NCBI GenBank assembly: GCA_963693305.1
Contig: OY855908.1
Location: 29,384,305 to 29,448,304 of the forward strand
Length of the DNA stretch: 64,000 bases
Source of the DNA: Meandrina meandrites
Lineage: Eukaryota; Cnidaria; Anthozoa; Scleractinia; Meandrinidae
Direction: 5' to 3'
A program made the position numbers and the translations under genes. The first letter of the stretch is position 1, and each line of letters opens with the position of its first letter. Shown here in pieces: positions 53,791-64,000 of the stretch. The notes below the pieces were generated by a model. That model was not told the origin of the DNA and ran no database searches. It was given only the letters and a program-made list of their open reading frames with translations.

Positions 53791-55361
53791 GGTAACTGAT
53801 ATTTTTTTATGCTTAGGATTACGAATTTCAAGCTGCCCGACAACATGACAGCTTTACAACCAGAAAACCTTGAAGTCGAAAGCGGTTGCATGTCAGTAGC
53901 GTTGTGATTGTTACATAAAAAATGTTCCGATACTGTTTCGGTGATGCAAGTCGCAGCAACATGTTGCACAAAATAGAATCGAGTTCTACCTTTTGCAACG
54001 ATTTTTTCAACTTGCAACAGTTAAATTTGTTGCGTGACAAGTTGAACACGCGGTAGTAATACGAGCAACAACTCGTTCAACTTGCAATGCAACAATGACG
54101 CGAGACAAATTGAACAAAAATTTTGCTTGTACTACCGGGCCTTTAACCTTTATGTCGTTATGTCCATGTTGTTATCTCTCTAGTGAACCTGGCCTAAGTT
54201 TTTCTTGCCACCTCCCTCGTCCCCCGCCCCCGCACCGCAGCCTAGTGCAATATCCTGCCAACAGCAGAAAATATCATGAACCACTCCCCTGTCCCCTCAA
54301 CCTCTGTCAACTGACCTCCTCTCAAATGGCCGATATACCAAGTGACATATATTTTGTGGTTTGTCTTATCTGACAAATGATTGCTTCATGACATGGGGGA
54401 ATTAAGAATTAACGCATTAACTGTCAAAGCAGAATGGCCCCTGGTATAATTATCTAGCGAAAGTTTTCGAGAATATTAATGCTCTATGATGTCGGAGAAC
54501 TATCGAACCCGTTTAGGACTCATCCAAAGTAAAAGAAAACATTAGTACACTATATGTAGCAAGGGTCTTGGACAGGCATGATGATGGCTTGAATAAGACA
54601 CACCCCTTTGAGAATGCATACCATTTAAGGCGCCGAAGTATTTTGAAATTATTTTTTTGGTTAGGAAAACTATGACCTGTTTGTGACGTCGCGCTAAAAG
54701 CACCAATAAAAATATCCTTTGCAAAAGAAACCTTAACATATTGAACTAATTGAAGCATTTTGATTCTGAGTTAAAGATGATAAAAAAAGTGACGAAAGTG
54801 AAATTATGTAATGAATCCTGGGAGTGAGTGATGAGTCTAGTCAGTGTGAACTGAAAGATCAGGTCCTGGCACAGAAACGCTGAAACATCAGAAGTGGAAG
54901 AAGGGCCAGGGAGAGGGGACTCCCATGTGAAAGGGACGGGGACACTCGTCGCCATTTTGGTCTCACTTAGGGTGCTCCGGGCAAAACCGAAATATCTTTT
55001 GCCATCAAGGTCTCGTTCAGGGCTCCACTCGAAGAATGTTTTAAGGATGAAAAAAATTTAAGCCATGTACAAATTGGTTTCCTTTTAAGGGTTTAGTTGA
55101 GAATGTCCGATGAGCATCCCGGGGAGAAGAGCAACGAAATATTTTGGATGCCCCTTCCCCCTCCAAAAAATTCTGTCTTATATTAAGTCTATATTGTCGA
55201 CAAATTCGAAGCCAAGTAGACAGTGTAAGAAAATCAAGGACCCCATCAAAATCGTCATAGTCTCCTTTAAACAAACTACAAACACTCCTCTAAGTCGTGT
55301 GAACAGGCAACTTATTGCCATCACGTTGGCAACTTATTTCAATCTTATTTCAGTATGAAGC
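53791..55361. other. Intergenic sequence, TTGCAAC-rich start
   Basis: From 53940 to 54100 the words TTGCAAC and GTTGC/GCAAC recur on both strands. The rest shows no supported gene. Confidence 0.45.
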
Positions 55362-57199
55362 AAAGATTTACATGGACTAAAATGCCCGACATTTTAGCCG
55401 TTCCGAAAGGACATATATGTCCACAAACTATTCTTTTTAAATTTAAATTTCAATTTTTTTCCCCTAACCACACCCATGACAGTGATGATCTCACGTACGT
55501 CCAACGTAAGAATTCGAGATTGTAATACTTAAATCGCTTCTATTTATATAACCTTATTCATTTCTTGTCACTGTTGCTGTTGACTGGCAACTTAATACTA
55601 TTCCTAAGAAAGATGTACTGTGGGCGGATCGATTTCGCCATGTATGTAAATCGATCCATGCTCCGAGCTCAAGTGAATGGGCTGATTAATTCAAATAATT
55701 CTGAAAGGATCTAAGCTTTTTTTAAACATTGTTGTTAGATTTTTTACTACATTGGAATCCAGTTTCAAAGATTGATAATTATCAAAGCACTGAGTAAAAT
55801 TGTAAGCATTGTACGATATAGGAGGTTTTCAAACACTGGATGGCGTATAAAAATCATCAGTCTGCTTAGCTTGGTATAGAACAATTAATTTTGTTATATA
55901 CCCCAAGTGAAATGCAGTTTTTTTTTTATTTGCACGTAATTCTTATCAGGTTTTTTACATCACGTGCAAGTTTCAAACTTTCTTCAGAGGTTCTACCAGA
56001 GTCCAGTGTCTAACAATTTAACGAAGATTAACGCCGCGCCTGAAAAAAAATAATTTAGTATTTCCAGTTGTCCGGTATTAATCCATATACATCCCCGAGG
56101 GCCATAGTCCCGAGGGATGTATATGGATGTATATGTATTTCTCAGCATGGCCCGATCTTGCGCTTTCCACGGATTTCACGATCTACTGAGACTTGTCAAC
56201 CTTATTTAAAAAAATGCAAGCTTGTTTTGATGGTTTGTTTTTCTCTGTGTAATGTGGATAAATTCCGACGTTCGAGGTATTTTCACTAGCACGAAAGGCA
56301 CGAATCTTGCCTCGTTTTAATGTGATTATAATTCTGGTGTTATCGCATGTTGGTATCATTCATTCCAAATCCCCAGGGTATTTAATCTGCTATTTATATG
56401 GCCTGTTTGAGGCTATCTCTGTCTCTTTTCGCCGTTAATTACACCACAAGTAGACCAAGCATGATATTTGCATAATATTAGAATGGCGGTCTTTACATGA
56501 GAATTTGTATGGGTTTTTAACCGGGAACTTTTGAGCAATAAATAAAAACGAAATTACTAAATAAAGTCGATGAAGCATAACATGGTGTTGTTTGCTAACG
56601 TTACAGCGTTTCCAAGCAATTTGGAGCTATTTTACGTCTAACTACTCTTACCATATATAATAATATACGTGTTGAAATAAGCTCGAATTTCACTCACAAA
56701 AATAGTTTTGGCTGTCATTCGGATCCGCATGTGAATGAAACAAATACACACGAATGTTTTTCTGTAAACTTCTTGCTCTTACCTCGCATATCCCGACAAC
56801 TGGCCGCTTCTGAAAATCAAAAATTTGTTCAAAATAGCCGCCATATAGGCCGTGTCGCTCACGACAGTAACAAAATGGCCCGAAATAGACTGGACACTCG
56901 TCAAATTAAACCCCAGCGGTGTGGACACGCTATTTTTGCTCGCGCTTCAATATGTTTCCACTACGAGCAAAATACGCCGCGTTTTGCTCTCTGTGATGCT
57001 TACAAGGTGCGGGTTAGTGCGTTGTGTGGAGCGGCTTTTTTATATTTATTTTTTTTGTATAAACAGCTCTTTATGGCAATGGCTAAAAACATACGAAGAA
57101 AAACCTCGGCAGAAACGGCTAGAACATTTTATGAAGAGTTGAACCAAAGACAGGAACACGGTCACTGGGGCCAAAACTGCTAGGTGGAACCTAATTCCA
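55362..57199. repeat. Patchwork of dispersed repeats
   Basis: 55362-55500 matches 59585-59740 (CAGTATGAAGCAAAGATTTA, ACACCCATGACAGTGATGAT). 55684-55950 matches 61689-61954 almost perfectly. 56150-56440 matches 59745-60305, with a MITE present only in the second copy, and in part 60568-60665. A short palindrome lies at 56083-56130. The frame 56731-57183 has no recognised domain and is not called. Confidence 0.75.
55684..55950 (+). repeat. 267-bp direct repeat, copy 1
   Basis: Almost the same as 61689-61954; shared text runs from TCAAATAATTCTGAAAGGAT to CGTAATTCTTATCAGG with only a few differences. It is about 6 kb from copy 2 in the same orientation. No coding capacity. Confidence 0.9.
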
Positions 57200-57527
57200 G
57201 ATAAGTTGCTAGGAAACGTTTAGGTATGTCGTGTTCAAGAATACGACACGCGTTGTTGAATTCAAACGAGATAATCAAGCAGGAGGAATTTTTAACTGAG
57301 GCAATAGGCAGCGACAAATTTTAGAACGGTATGACCGAAATTGCATAGCTATGTAATTCATCTGTCAATTCATTTTTGAGAATTGGAAAATAAACCGATA
57401 CACTACAAATCACGGTCTTTCCCGGAATGCAAACCGTTAGTCAAGATCGATAATTTAAGGAAAGACGTGGCAAGTTCTTGTCTTTCCCGGAATTCAAGGA
57501 AAGGTTCGACATCAAAACAAATCTATC

Positions 57528-57955
57528 ATGGCGTCGTATACGGAAAACCAATATATAAAAAGAGAACTTTAGCACCTTCGTCGACAATAGGCCATTTAAC
57601 AGTTGTCTGCTCAGTGACCTGGCCTTTAAATGGTAGTGAGGCTGAAGTTGACCTTGCATTGATACAAACCTCTGCTTTTCTCATGTAAATGCAAACTAGT
57701 TAGCATCAGAACGACTTGATTTACAAAGCAGTGAGGTCTGTACCAAACAAGGTCAACCCCAGCCTCGCTACTATACAAAGGCGACGATGCTGAGCAGGCA
57801 ACTGTAAAATGGTCTGTTTCACAAAAATTTCCAAGTTCAATAGACTGGCATATGAAAAGCTAGTCGACGCTAAGTCCCCACAAAAAGTCAAGAAAAGTGG
57901 TGTGTCGACTGCAGCCTACAGTGCCCTAAAGCAATCCACTGGGAGACCAAATTAA
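57528..57955 (+). pseudogene. Unrecognised small basic protein gene, decayed copy 1
   Basis: Starts ATGGCGTCGTATACGG (MASYTENQ), closes by a frameshift after about 14 codons, and continues in the +1 frame with STFVDN. A MITE (57586-57818) then interrupts it, and the frame resumes as FTKISKFNRLAYEKLVDAK and SGVSTAAYSALKQSTGR, ending at TAA 57953-57955 because the last part present in copy 2 is deleted. Conservation of the protein between the two copies despite DNA differences suggests that it once was coding. It is Lys- and Ser-rich with no family that I recognise and no signal peptide or membrane segment. Confidence 0.5.
57586..57818. mobile_element. MITE with AATAGGCCATTT-type ends inside the small-gene remnant
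   Basis: AATAGGCCATTTAACAGTTG and, at the right end, its diverged complement CAACTGTAAAATGGTCTGTT. The inner arms also pair (GAGGCTGAAGTTGACCTTG against CAAGGTCAACCCCAGCCTC). The paired site in copy 2 (about 63678) is empty. Confidence 0.78.
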
Positions 57956-58122
57956 TTATTTTTCAGTTTAAATTACTTCATAGAAGACTAGCGACAAATG
58001 ACTTTCTAAAAAAAAAAAATCGGCCGTACAATGATTATAGTGCCAGACAACTCGAAAATATCCATGCATAATGCAATGTGTTTCTGAAAGGAACTGTAAA
58101 ACCTAATAATAAACATAACTTA

Positions 58123-59205
58123 AGGTCGCCACACACGAGGGGACTGGTCGCAGGGACTGGTCGCAGGGACCGGTCGCAGGGACTGGTCCCCTGTAGAGTT
58201 TACACGATGGAATGAGTCGCGGGGACCGGTCCCTTGAAGGGTTCACACGCTGGGACCTGTTTCGCAGTAAGATAGCAGTATTTATGACGTTTTCAATATA
58301 TAAAACAAGATAATCACCTTGTGGAGATGAAAAATTATTGTTATTATTATTCCTATTATTGTTCATATCTGAGCGTGCTTACTGGACTGTGTTCAACAAT
58401 TGTTTTAAAAACATGGAATGTTGACAATGTTCGAAATCCGCTCCTATTTTATAATTTTGATATCAGGTTTCCTTTCGGTGTTTTTATACCAAAAAAAAAT
58501 GCACCATTTCATCAAAAACTGCAAAAATATAGTTTTCTCCAGGCTAGCTGAAACAAATCAAAACATCCGATAAAATTTGCATAACATAAACCGGATGCTA
58601 CGAATTCTCTTCATGAAATGGCGCGAAAATATGCCGGACAGCTAGCGAGAAAATTTGGCGGGAACTTTGTTTTCATCGAATTAAAATATCTTCAAAAGCT
58701 GCAAAGAAAAAGACTCTTTTGCTCCTTATTATGATGATGGAGGACGAAGAATTGCCTATTTCTTATGAACGAAAAATGTGGGCTCGACAGTGGCTTTTAC
58801 GAAGGGAACAAAGAGGAGCATTTCACACGCTGTTTCAAGAATTGCCAACAGTTTGTTCAATCTGTTCACTCTCGGGCGTCGCCATCTTGAAACACGAACG
58901 TGCAGAATTGTGGGAGCTTAAAATGCTGATCAGCGATTGGTTTGTTTTTAATTGGTCGCAGGGACCAGTCCCACGAACCTGTTCACACGAGGGACCAAGC
59001 AAAATATTGCGGGGACCAGTCCCTGCGACTGGCCCCACGAATTCAAACCAGTTTGAATTCTTGGGACCGATTTCGGGGACCAAAATTCAGTCCCTGCGAC
59101 CGGATTTTTGACGAAAATTGGCCTGTTCACACGATGGGACTTGGTCGCAGGGACCGGTCCCTGCGACCGGTCCCTGCGACCAAGTCCCCTCGTGTGTGGC
59201 GACCT
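58123..59205. mobile_element. Harbinger-type deletion derivative with TTA target duplication
   Basis: The ends AGGTCGCCACACACGAGGGG and the reverse complement are flanked by TTA (58120-58122 and 59206-59208). Palindromic GGTCGCAGGGACCGGTC motifs crowd both subterminal regions. The inside encodes the N-terminus of a HARBI1-like transposase (58731-59111). A 3-bp TWA duplication and this N-terminus both point to PIF/Harbinger. Most of the transposase and the MYB-like partner are missing. Confidence 0.82.
58731..59111 (+). pseudogene. N-terminal stub of a Harbinger transposase
   Basis: The frame has MEDEELPISYERK and then MWARQWLLRREQRGAFHTLF with QEL. The W(V/A)R.WLLRR...GAF..L..EL pattern is typical of the N-terminal end of HARBI1-like transposases. 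After about residue 45 the resemblance ends, and the frame runs into the right subterminal repeat (translated GPVPRTC and similar). No DDE domain is present, so it cannot catalyse transposition. Several in-frame ATGs (58731, 58734, 58737) are possible starts. Confidence 0.65.
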
Positions 59206-59894
59206 TTACTGCGATGGAATTTTTCCTTCGACTTGTGTCCTCCCTGCAATTAGCAAAGTGACCAGTATTCCTTTACGGCCAAGAACTTCCTAAGCTTTCG
59301 ATCTAAAATTAAATAATTATTTGTTTTTAAGATTACAGTTTAGGCATATCCACAGTTTGGTTTCGCATGTCTCTTTTTCGTTTTTTTGGTTGTCGACAGT
59401 TAGTTTCGGAATCTGGGTATTAGATTTCAGTTTCGGCATTTGTTATTTTCGACAGATTTATGTCTTCTTCGACATTTGTTGTTCGACAGATTTCCGTCAT
59501 TTTGTTTAACATTTCAGTTTCAGCATTTAGACTTTCGACATATTTTCGTTGTTCGCAACTCAGATTTTTAAAAATCTTTTTTCAGTATGAAGCAAAGATT
59601 TACATGAACTAAAATGCCCGCCATTTTGATTAAGCCGTTACGATAGGACATATGTCCAGAGACGATTCTTTTTAAATTTGAATTTTAATGCTTTTCTGTT
59701 TCCCTCGCCACACCCATGACAGTGATGATCTCACGTACGATTTCCACGGATTTGCGATTTACGGTGACTTGTCAACCTTATTTGAATAACGCAAGGTTGT
59801 TTCGATAGTTTGTTTTTCTCTGTCTGATATGGATAAATTCCGACGTTCGAGGTATTTTCACCGGCACGAAAGGCACGAATCTTGCCTCGTTTTA
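59206..59894. other. Spacer with dispersed repeats
   Basis: 59320-59540 is T-rich with recurring TTTCGACA/TTTCGGCAT words. 59585-59894 matches 55362-55500 and 56150-56320. No gene is seen. Confidence 0.5.
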
Positions 59895-60182
59895 TTGCGG
59901 TTTTTAATAACATGCGAACTCTGAAATTGAAACCTCAACCAACGGTTTACGTTTTTCGCTGCCGTCAGTCATCTAAGCGCACCTCTCGGGAAACAGAAAT
60001 TCACCTCAACCGGGTCAAAAGGTCACGTCTGTCGGTTGTGATTGGTGGATTTAGATCCATTTTGTTTGTTTCTGTTTTTCAAGGTTCGTTGGCTGTCGCC
60101 ATAATTTTTATTGACGGCAGCGAAAACCCAATCGTTAATTGGGCTTTGAACTTCAGAGTTCGCATGTTATTGAAAAGCGCAA
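59895..60182. mobile_element. TA-flanked MITE with TTGCG ends
   Basis: The left end TTGCGGTTTTTAATAACATG and the right end CATGTTATTGAAAAGCGCAA are inverted, as are AACTCTGAA and TTCAGAGTT, and CGCTGCCGTCA and TGACGGCAGCG. TA is present on both sides (59893-59894 and 60183-60184). The related stretch at about 56313-56330 (CCTCGTTTTAATGTGATTAT) is the empty site. No transposase; the frame 59882-60190 spans the element and is spurious. Confidence 0.87.
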
Positions 60183-61442
60183 TAATGTGATTATAGTTCT
60201 AGTATTGTCGCACTATGGTATCATTCATTCCAAATCCCCAGGGTATTTAATCTGCTATTTATATGGCCTGTTCCAGGCTAAGCCTGCCTCTTTTCGCCGT
60301 TAATTATGCTTCAGGCCAACGTCACGTTGTTTTCCCAACCTTCTCCCCTTCGGCGACGAACTTAATCACATTCGGGCGATGAGTGTTTATTGTGCCAGTG
60401 AAGATATGGAGCTATTTATCTGACTTATTTCATAATATTATTCATGAGGGATCATTGTATATAGCCGTTTCCAAGACGACAAAAGCTGTCTATTAGTAGT
60501 ACGTCGGCTCCAACCGTAAACAGTGTAGTCTTTGTTTTGTTTTATTGTTGCCATTGTGCGGTTTTCTCAGCATGGCGCGATCGTGCGTTTTCCACGGATT
60601 TCACAATTTGTTTTGACTTGTCAACCTTACTTGAATGACACAAGCTTGTTTTGATGGTTTGTTTTACGCTTTTGGATGTTCACAAGGTGCGACATTCTCG
60701 TTCCAATAGCCCTCTTCGCTTCTCTTAGCCTTTCTCTTAGAAATTAGTAAACCCATCAAGCCGAGAAAACTTGATGGTCTCCAGCGTACGTATGCACGGA
60801 TTACGCCTGGAGACGAGTTTGTCTTTGTCCTCGATTTGGAGTCCTTCTTACGCAAAAAGTAGCACAAAAACATTTTTTTGTTCGTTTAGAGTTAACTTAC
60901 TTGTCGTAGAAATTTGTAAAAACACTGTATTACTTCAGAGCTGAAAAATTGAGCACATTGAGCTGACATTGAGCTGCAATAAAGGTGAGCTCAGAGCCGG
61001 CCAATTGCACTGTGATGGATAAATGACATGTTAACAGCTACAAAAATTTTCAAATTTTGCGTTTTAGTGGAGTTGACTGTGATGTTCATTTTAGGATTTC
61101 GAAAAGAATATTAAATTATTGAGCCACACGGATCAAAAACACGACTTCGCCCTTGCAAATATTTACAAACTACACTTACAAAAAAGTTCCCGCAAAGAAC
61201 TGAGTACAACTGCAAACCAAAACGAGTAAAACTACTCATTGATACTGCACACCAAAATGTATTTACGCAATTTATAATCCAACTGCTCTATTTTATTCGC
61301 TTGCATTTTTTTATATCAGTGAGTCTGTTGAAATCTCGTACACGTGATTTTAGACTCGTAGACGAATATTTACGCCGGTATCATTACTAGTGGCCTGTGC
61401 TTGGGTGCAGTGAGTTCAGACTTTTCCTACCGCGCATTTGCT
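60183..61442. other. Intergenic sequence with an inverted dispersed repeat
   Basis: 60190-60305 matches 56320-56450. 60568-60665 matches 56150-56240. 60690-60735 is a partial arm of the 2660-2952 palindrome family. 61060-61442 is an inverted copy of 23280-23700. No gene is supported. Confidence 0.55.
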
Positions 61443-63165
61443 TAAAGGTCAAATGAACCAAAATTTGGACATTCTTTCTTTAGCGATTTTAAAGCAGCCA
61501 AACGCTAGAAGAATTCATTATTAAGTAAACTTAAGGCGAAATTTTGCTTTCTGAGCCTTAAAGAGCGAACGAATATTTCCGAAGGCTTCACGAAGGCTTC
61601 ACGAAAACGTTTCCAAAATGACCGCGCACTGAAATGGAAGGAATGGATCGAGCTTTGAATTTAGTTTGAGAGTTTCAGTTAGTCTGAGTAATTCAAATAA
61701 TTCTGAAAGGATCTAAGCTTTTTTTAAACATTGTTGTTAGATTTTTTACTACATTGGAATCCAGTTTCAAAGATTGATAATTATCAAAGCACTGAGTAAA
61801 ATTGTAAGCATTGTACGATATAGGAGGTTTTCAAACACTGGACGGCGTATAAAAATCATCAGTCTGCTTAGCTTGGTATAGAACAATTAATTTTTTTTAT
61901 ATACCCCAAGTGAAATGCAGTTTTTTTTTTATTTGCACGTAATTCTTATCAGGACGTGTGCGGCTTGCATAGGATGTGGCCAAAAGCCACATCCAAAATT
62001 GAATTTACTGTTTCTTTTCCGCACGCGAGAGTCACACAAAACACAAAAATAAATTTGTACTCAAAAATTTAACTTGAATGTAAGGATATTTTTCAATGCA
62101 AATTCGAAACCGCAAAAGCATCACGCAGGGTAAAACTTTCAATGAATAAATTCGTGTCGTTTTATTTTTCAACTGAAGGAAAATTCAATGTTGAAATACG
62201 TACAGAGCGTTTACACACTGTTCCTGTGGACACTGTGAGTTCTGTTTGTATTAGCTGTTTTTTGGTCCATGTTTATTTAGCCGGTGACTGTTATTTAGTG
62301 CTTGAAATTAACCGTTATAAACCCAACATAAATACAACCTTTAAAGCATAATTTTATACGCGTCAAAAAGCACGTGCACGTGCATGGAAGCAAATTATCT
62401 GGCGAGGATATTGAACTAACGAATTGAAATTCTAATACTTGATCATGACCAGCCAAACCAACAAAGTAAAAGTGCTAATAATCATAACAAATACTCTAAC
62501 TAGCTCTAGGTAGAATAAGAACGGTGCAAAATGCATACCTCTAACTTCCTTCGTTTAGCAAAAGCCGAACGGACAGGGGGACCTTTGTGCTTCGGGAGGC
62601 ATTCTTCCCCGTGATTTCTTTTCCGAACAAAAAAAACAGTCGGCATAGCATCCTCTTTGAGGTGGAGTCTGAGCGGCTTGAAATCAGAACCAAAAACCTA
62701 CGTATCACCAGATTTTCTCTGAAGCAGTCTTCGGTAAAATGAACCGCACAAATGCGAGAGCTCTTGTCTGGCTTAAATTCTTATCTTTTCATTTTCAAAA
62801 GCCATTGTTTCCTGAGCTTTGAATTTGCTGGAAACTTAAACGTATTTACTTTCGACTTAGAATTATTTTAGTAGTTTTGTGCTGCACAAAACACCATGAT
62901 GTCCCATTCTTGTGAGCTCATCAATTTCCCCCAATTTCACAGCACACCAATAATGACGTCACAGTTTTAAGTTCCGAAAATTTCTCGACAATTTTTCCGA
63001 ACGCTCTACGATTATGAAGGCCTAAAATAAGCATTTTTCAACTTGAAATTTCTCTGTTTTGCACAGTCCAATTACTTTGAAATTTCGGAATATGTTTATT
63101 TGGTTCTTAATCAACAAGTTGGCCTAAAAAAAGAAAATTCGAAATTTTGGTTCATTTGACCTTTA
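61443..63165. mobile_element. 1.7-kb element with GGTCAAATGAACC inverted ends
   Basis: TAAAGGTCAAATGAACCAAA on the left is inverted at 63143-63165 (TTTGGTTCATTTGACCTTTA). The palindromic end can be read with a TA or TTA flank. It contains the 267-bp repeat copy at 61689-61954 and a stretch similar to 32850-33060. No transposase is seen; the frame 62142-62351 has no domain. Confidence 0.6.
61689..61954 (+). repeat. 267-bp direct repeat, copy 2
   Basis: Partner of 55684-55950. The similarity stops sharply at TTATCAGG on the right and at TCAAATAATTC on the left. Confidence 0.9.
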
Positions 63166-63279
63166 CCAGAAACGAAGGAAATTCATTCAGTGCTCTATAT
63201 AAAATTTCCGATAAAGCAGAATAGTTAACATGCAACCAAACAAATACGGCACAAAACTAGATTACAAGCATAGACTACT

Positions 63280-63988
63280 AGATGTTAGGAAACGTTTAGG
63301 AATGTCATGTTTTCAAGAATACGACACGCGTCGTTGAATTCAAACAGGATAATCAAGCAGGAGGAATTTGAGGCAATAGGCAGCGACAAATTTGACTGAG
63401 AACGGCATGGCCGAAAATTCAGTTGAACTTAGCTAATCTTTAATGTTGATTCTGTTTTATCTTGATTTGGGAAATAAACCGATACACTACAAATTATGGT
63501 CTTCCAAAGGAATTCAAACCGTTAGTCTTGATTTAATGAAAGACGCGGCAAGTTCTTGTCTTTCCCGGAATTCAAGGAACGCTTCGACATCAAAACAAAT
63601 TTTCTTATCTATCATGGCGTCGTATACGGAAAACCAATGTAAAAAAAAACAAAAACCTTAGCACCTTTGTTGACAACTTCACAAAAGTTTCCAAGTTCAA
63701 TAGACTGGCATATGAAAAGCTAGTCAGCGCTAAACAAAAAAGCCCACTAGTTAAGAGAAGTGGTGTGTCGACTGCAGCCTACAGTGCTCTAAAGCAATCC
63801 ACTGGGAGACGGCTTACAGGGTCCCTTTCTGCAGCACTAAAGCCACCAATTAATTATTTTTCAGTTTAAATTACTTCATAGAAGACTAGCGACAAATGAC
63901 TTAAAAAAAAAATCGGCCGTACAATGATTATAGTGCCAGACAACTCGTAAATGTCCATGAATAATGCAATGTGTTTCAGAAAGGAACT
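63280..63988 (+). repeat. Duplicated block with a small-gene remnant, copy 2
   Basis: Counterpart of 57200-58110 without the MITE. It runs to near the end of the window. Confidence 0.85.
63614..63869 (+). pseudogene. Unrecognised small basic protein gene, decayed copy 2
   Basis: ATG at 63614 (MASYTENQ), frame closed after about 15 codons in an A-rich tract (AAAAAAAACAAAAACC), then an open +1 frame (NLSTFVDNFTKVSKFNRLAY, EKLVSAKQKS, SGVSTAAYSALKQSTGRRLT, GSLSAALKPPINYFSV) to TAA at 63867-63869. Read across the shift it would be about 85 residues, rich in Lys and Ser. The only break is the A-tract shift, which copy 1 shares in position, so the original may have a different start, an intron, or the shift is ancestral. 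No family is recognised. Confidence 0.5.
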
Positions 63989-64000
63989 ACTTTCTTCCTC

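Larger units (their letters stand above)
57200..58110 (+). repeat. Duplicated block with a small-gene remnant, copy 1
   Basis: Matches 63280-63988 in order and orientation (GGAAACGTTTAGG, ATACGACACGCG, ATAATCAAGCAGGAGGAATT, TTCAATAGACTGGCATATGA, AATCGGCCGTACAATGATTA). It carries the MITE at 57586-57818, which copy 2 lacks. Confidence 0.85.

Noticed and set aside
51414..53848. Many long open frames (Ala-Arg-Val, Gly-Lys-Gly, Leu-Ala-Thr or Pro-Leu-Ser repeats) in the minisatellite
   Set aside because: A 9-bp repeat is open in several frames on both strands at once. No start context, splice structure or domain singles out one frame.
56731..57183. 150-codon open frame
   Set aside because: No domain, no conserved copy, and composition like the surrounding non-coding DNA.
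58942..59253. Open frames in the right end of the Harbinger-type element
   Set aside because: They translate the palindromic GGTCGCAGGGACC motif (Gly-Pro-Val-Pro-type repeats) and not a transposase.
59882..60190. 102-codon frame spanning the TA-flanked MITE
   Set aside because: It starts and stops almost exactly at the MITE ends and has no domain; the site without the MITE has no such frame.

Overview
This window is eukaryotic nuclear DNA, almost certainly from an anthozoan cnidarian and most probably a stony coral. The DNA is A+T-rich, intron-like and full of decayed transposons. It carries a TPR-CHAT gene of the kind annotated as TTC28-like and strongly expanded in corals and anemones, class A receptor remnants of a coral-like type, poly-C2H2 zinc-finger genes, an L1/Tx1-type LINE, a Ngaro/DIRS-type tyrosine-recombinase retroelement, and many fold-back elements. 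No bacterial features (operons, Shine-Dalgarno sites, CRISPR arrays) are present. The species assignment is inference.

Layout. Positions 1-9887 and 14641-22590 are two diverged copies (units A and B) of one segmental duplication. Each carries a single-exon gene for about 15 tandem C2H2 zinc fingers (1038-2570 and 15639-17234) plus long shared non-coding flanks. A 3'-truncated LINE (10449-14079) separates them and sits between two 561-bp direct copies (R1, R2) of a sequence whose uninterrupted form is seen at 24611-25177 (R3). R3 was itself split by a complete-length but broken Ngaro-like element (25178-30992) that keeps the A1-B1-A2-B2 split direct repeats and gag, RT, RNase H and tyrosine-recombinase remnants. 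The interrupted repeat resumes at about 30993.

Then come a DNA transposon remnant with TIRs of about 540 bp (31299-32733), two broken minus-strand receptor genes (33137-33905; 39375-41205, the second interrupted by about 1 kb), a TA-flanked 1.2-kb element (36121-37354), a pair of tRNA-derived SINE-like repeats, and several fold-backs. The best intact gene is the minus-strand TPR-CHAT gene at 47244-51230: 18 almost identical 120-bp repeats followed by a CHAT protease domain with His and Cys in place. Next to its 5' side lies a 2.3-kb minisatellite (51505-53790) of a 9-bp unit.

The right end (53.8-64 kb) is a patchwork of dispersed repeats, a Harbinger deletion derivative with TTA duplication (58123-59205), TA-flanked MITEs, and two decayed copies of an unrecognised small basic protein gene (57528-57955 and 63614-63869).

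No multi-gene pathway is visible. What unites the window is repeat-driven evolution: arrays of protein repeats in frame with DNA repeats (84 bp for fingers, 120 bp for TPRs), segmental duplication, and nested insertions that can be dated against paired empty sites.
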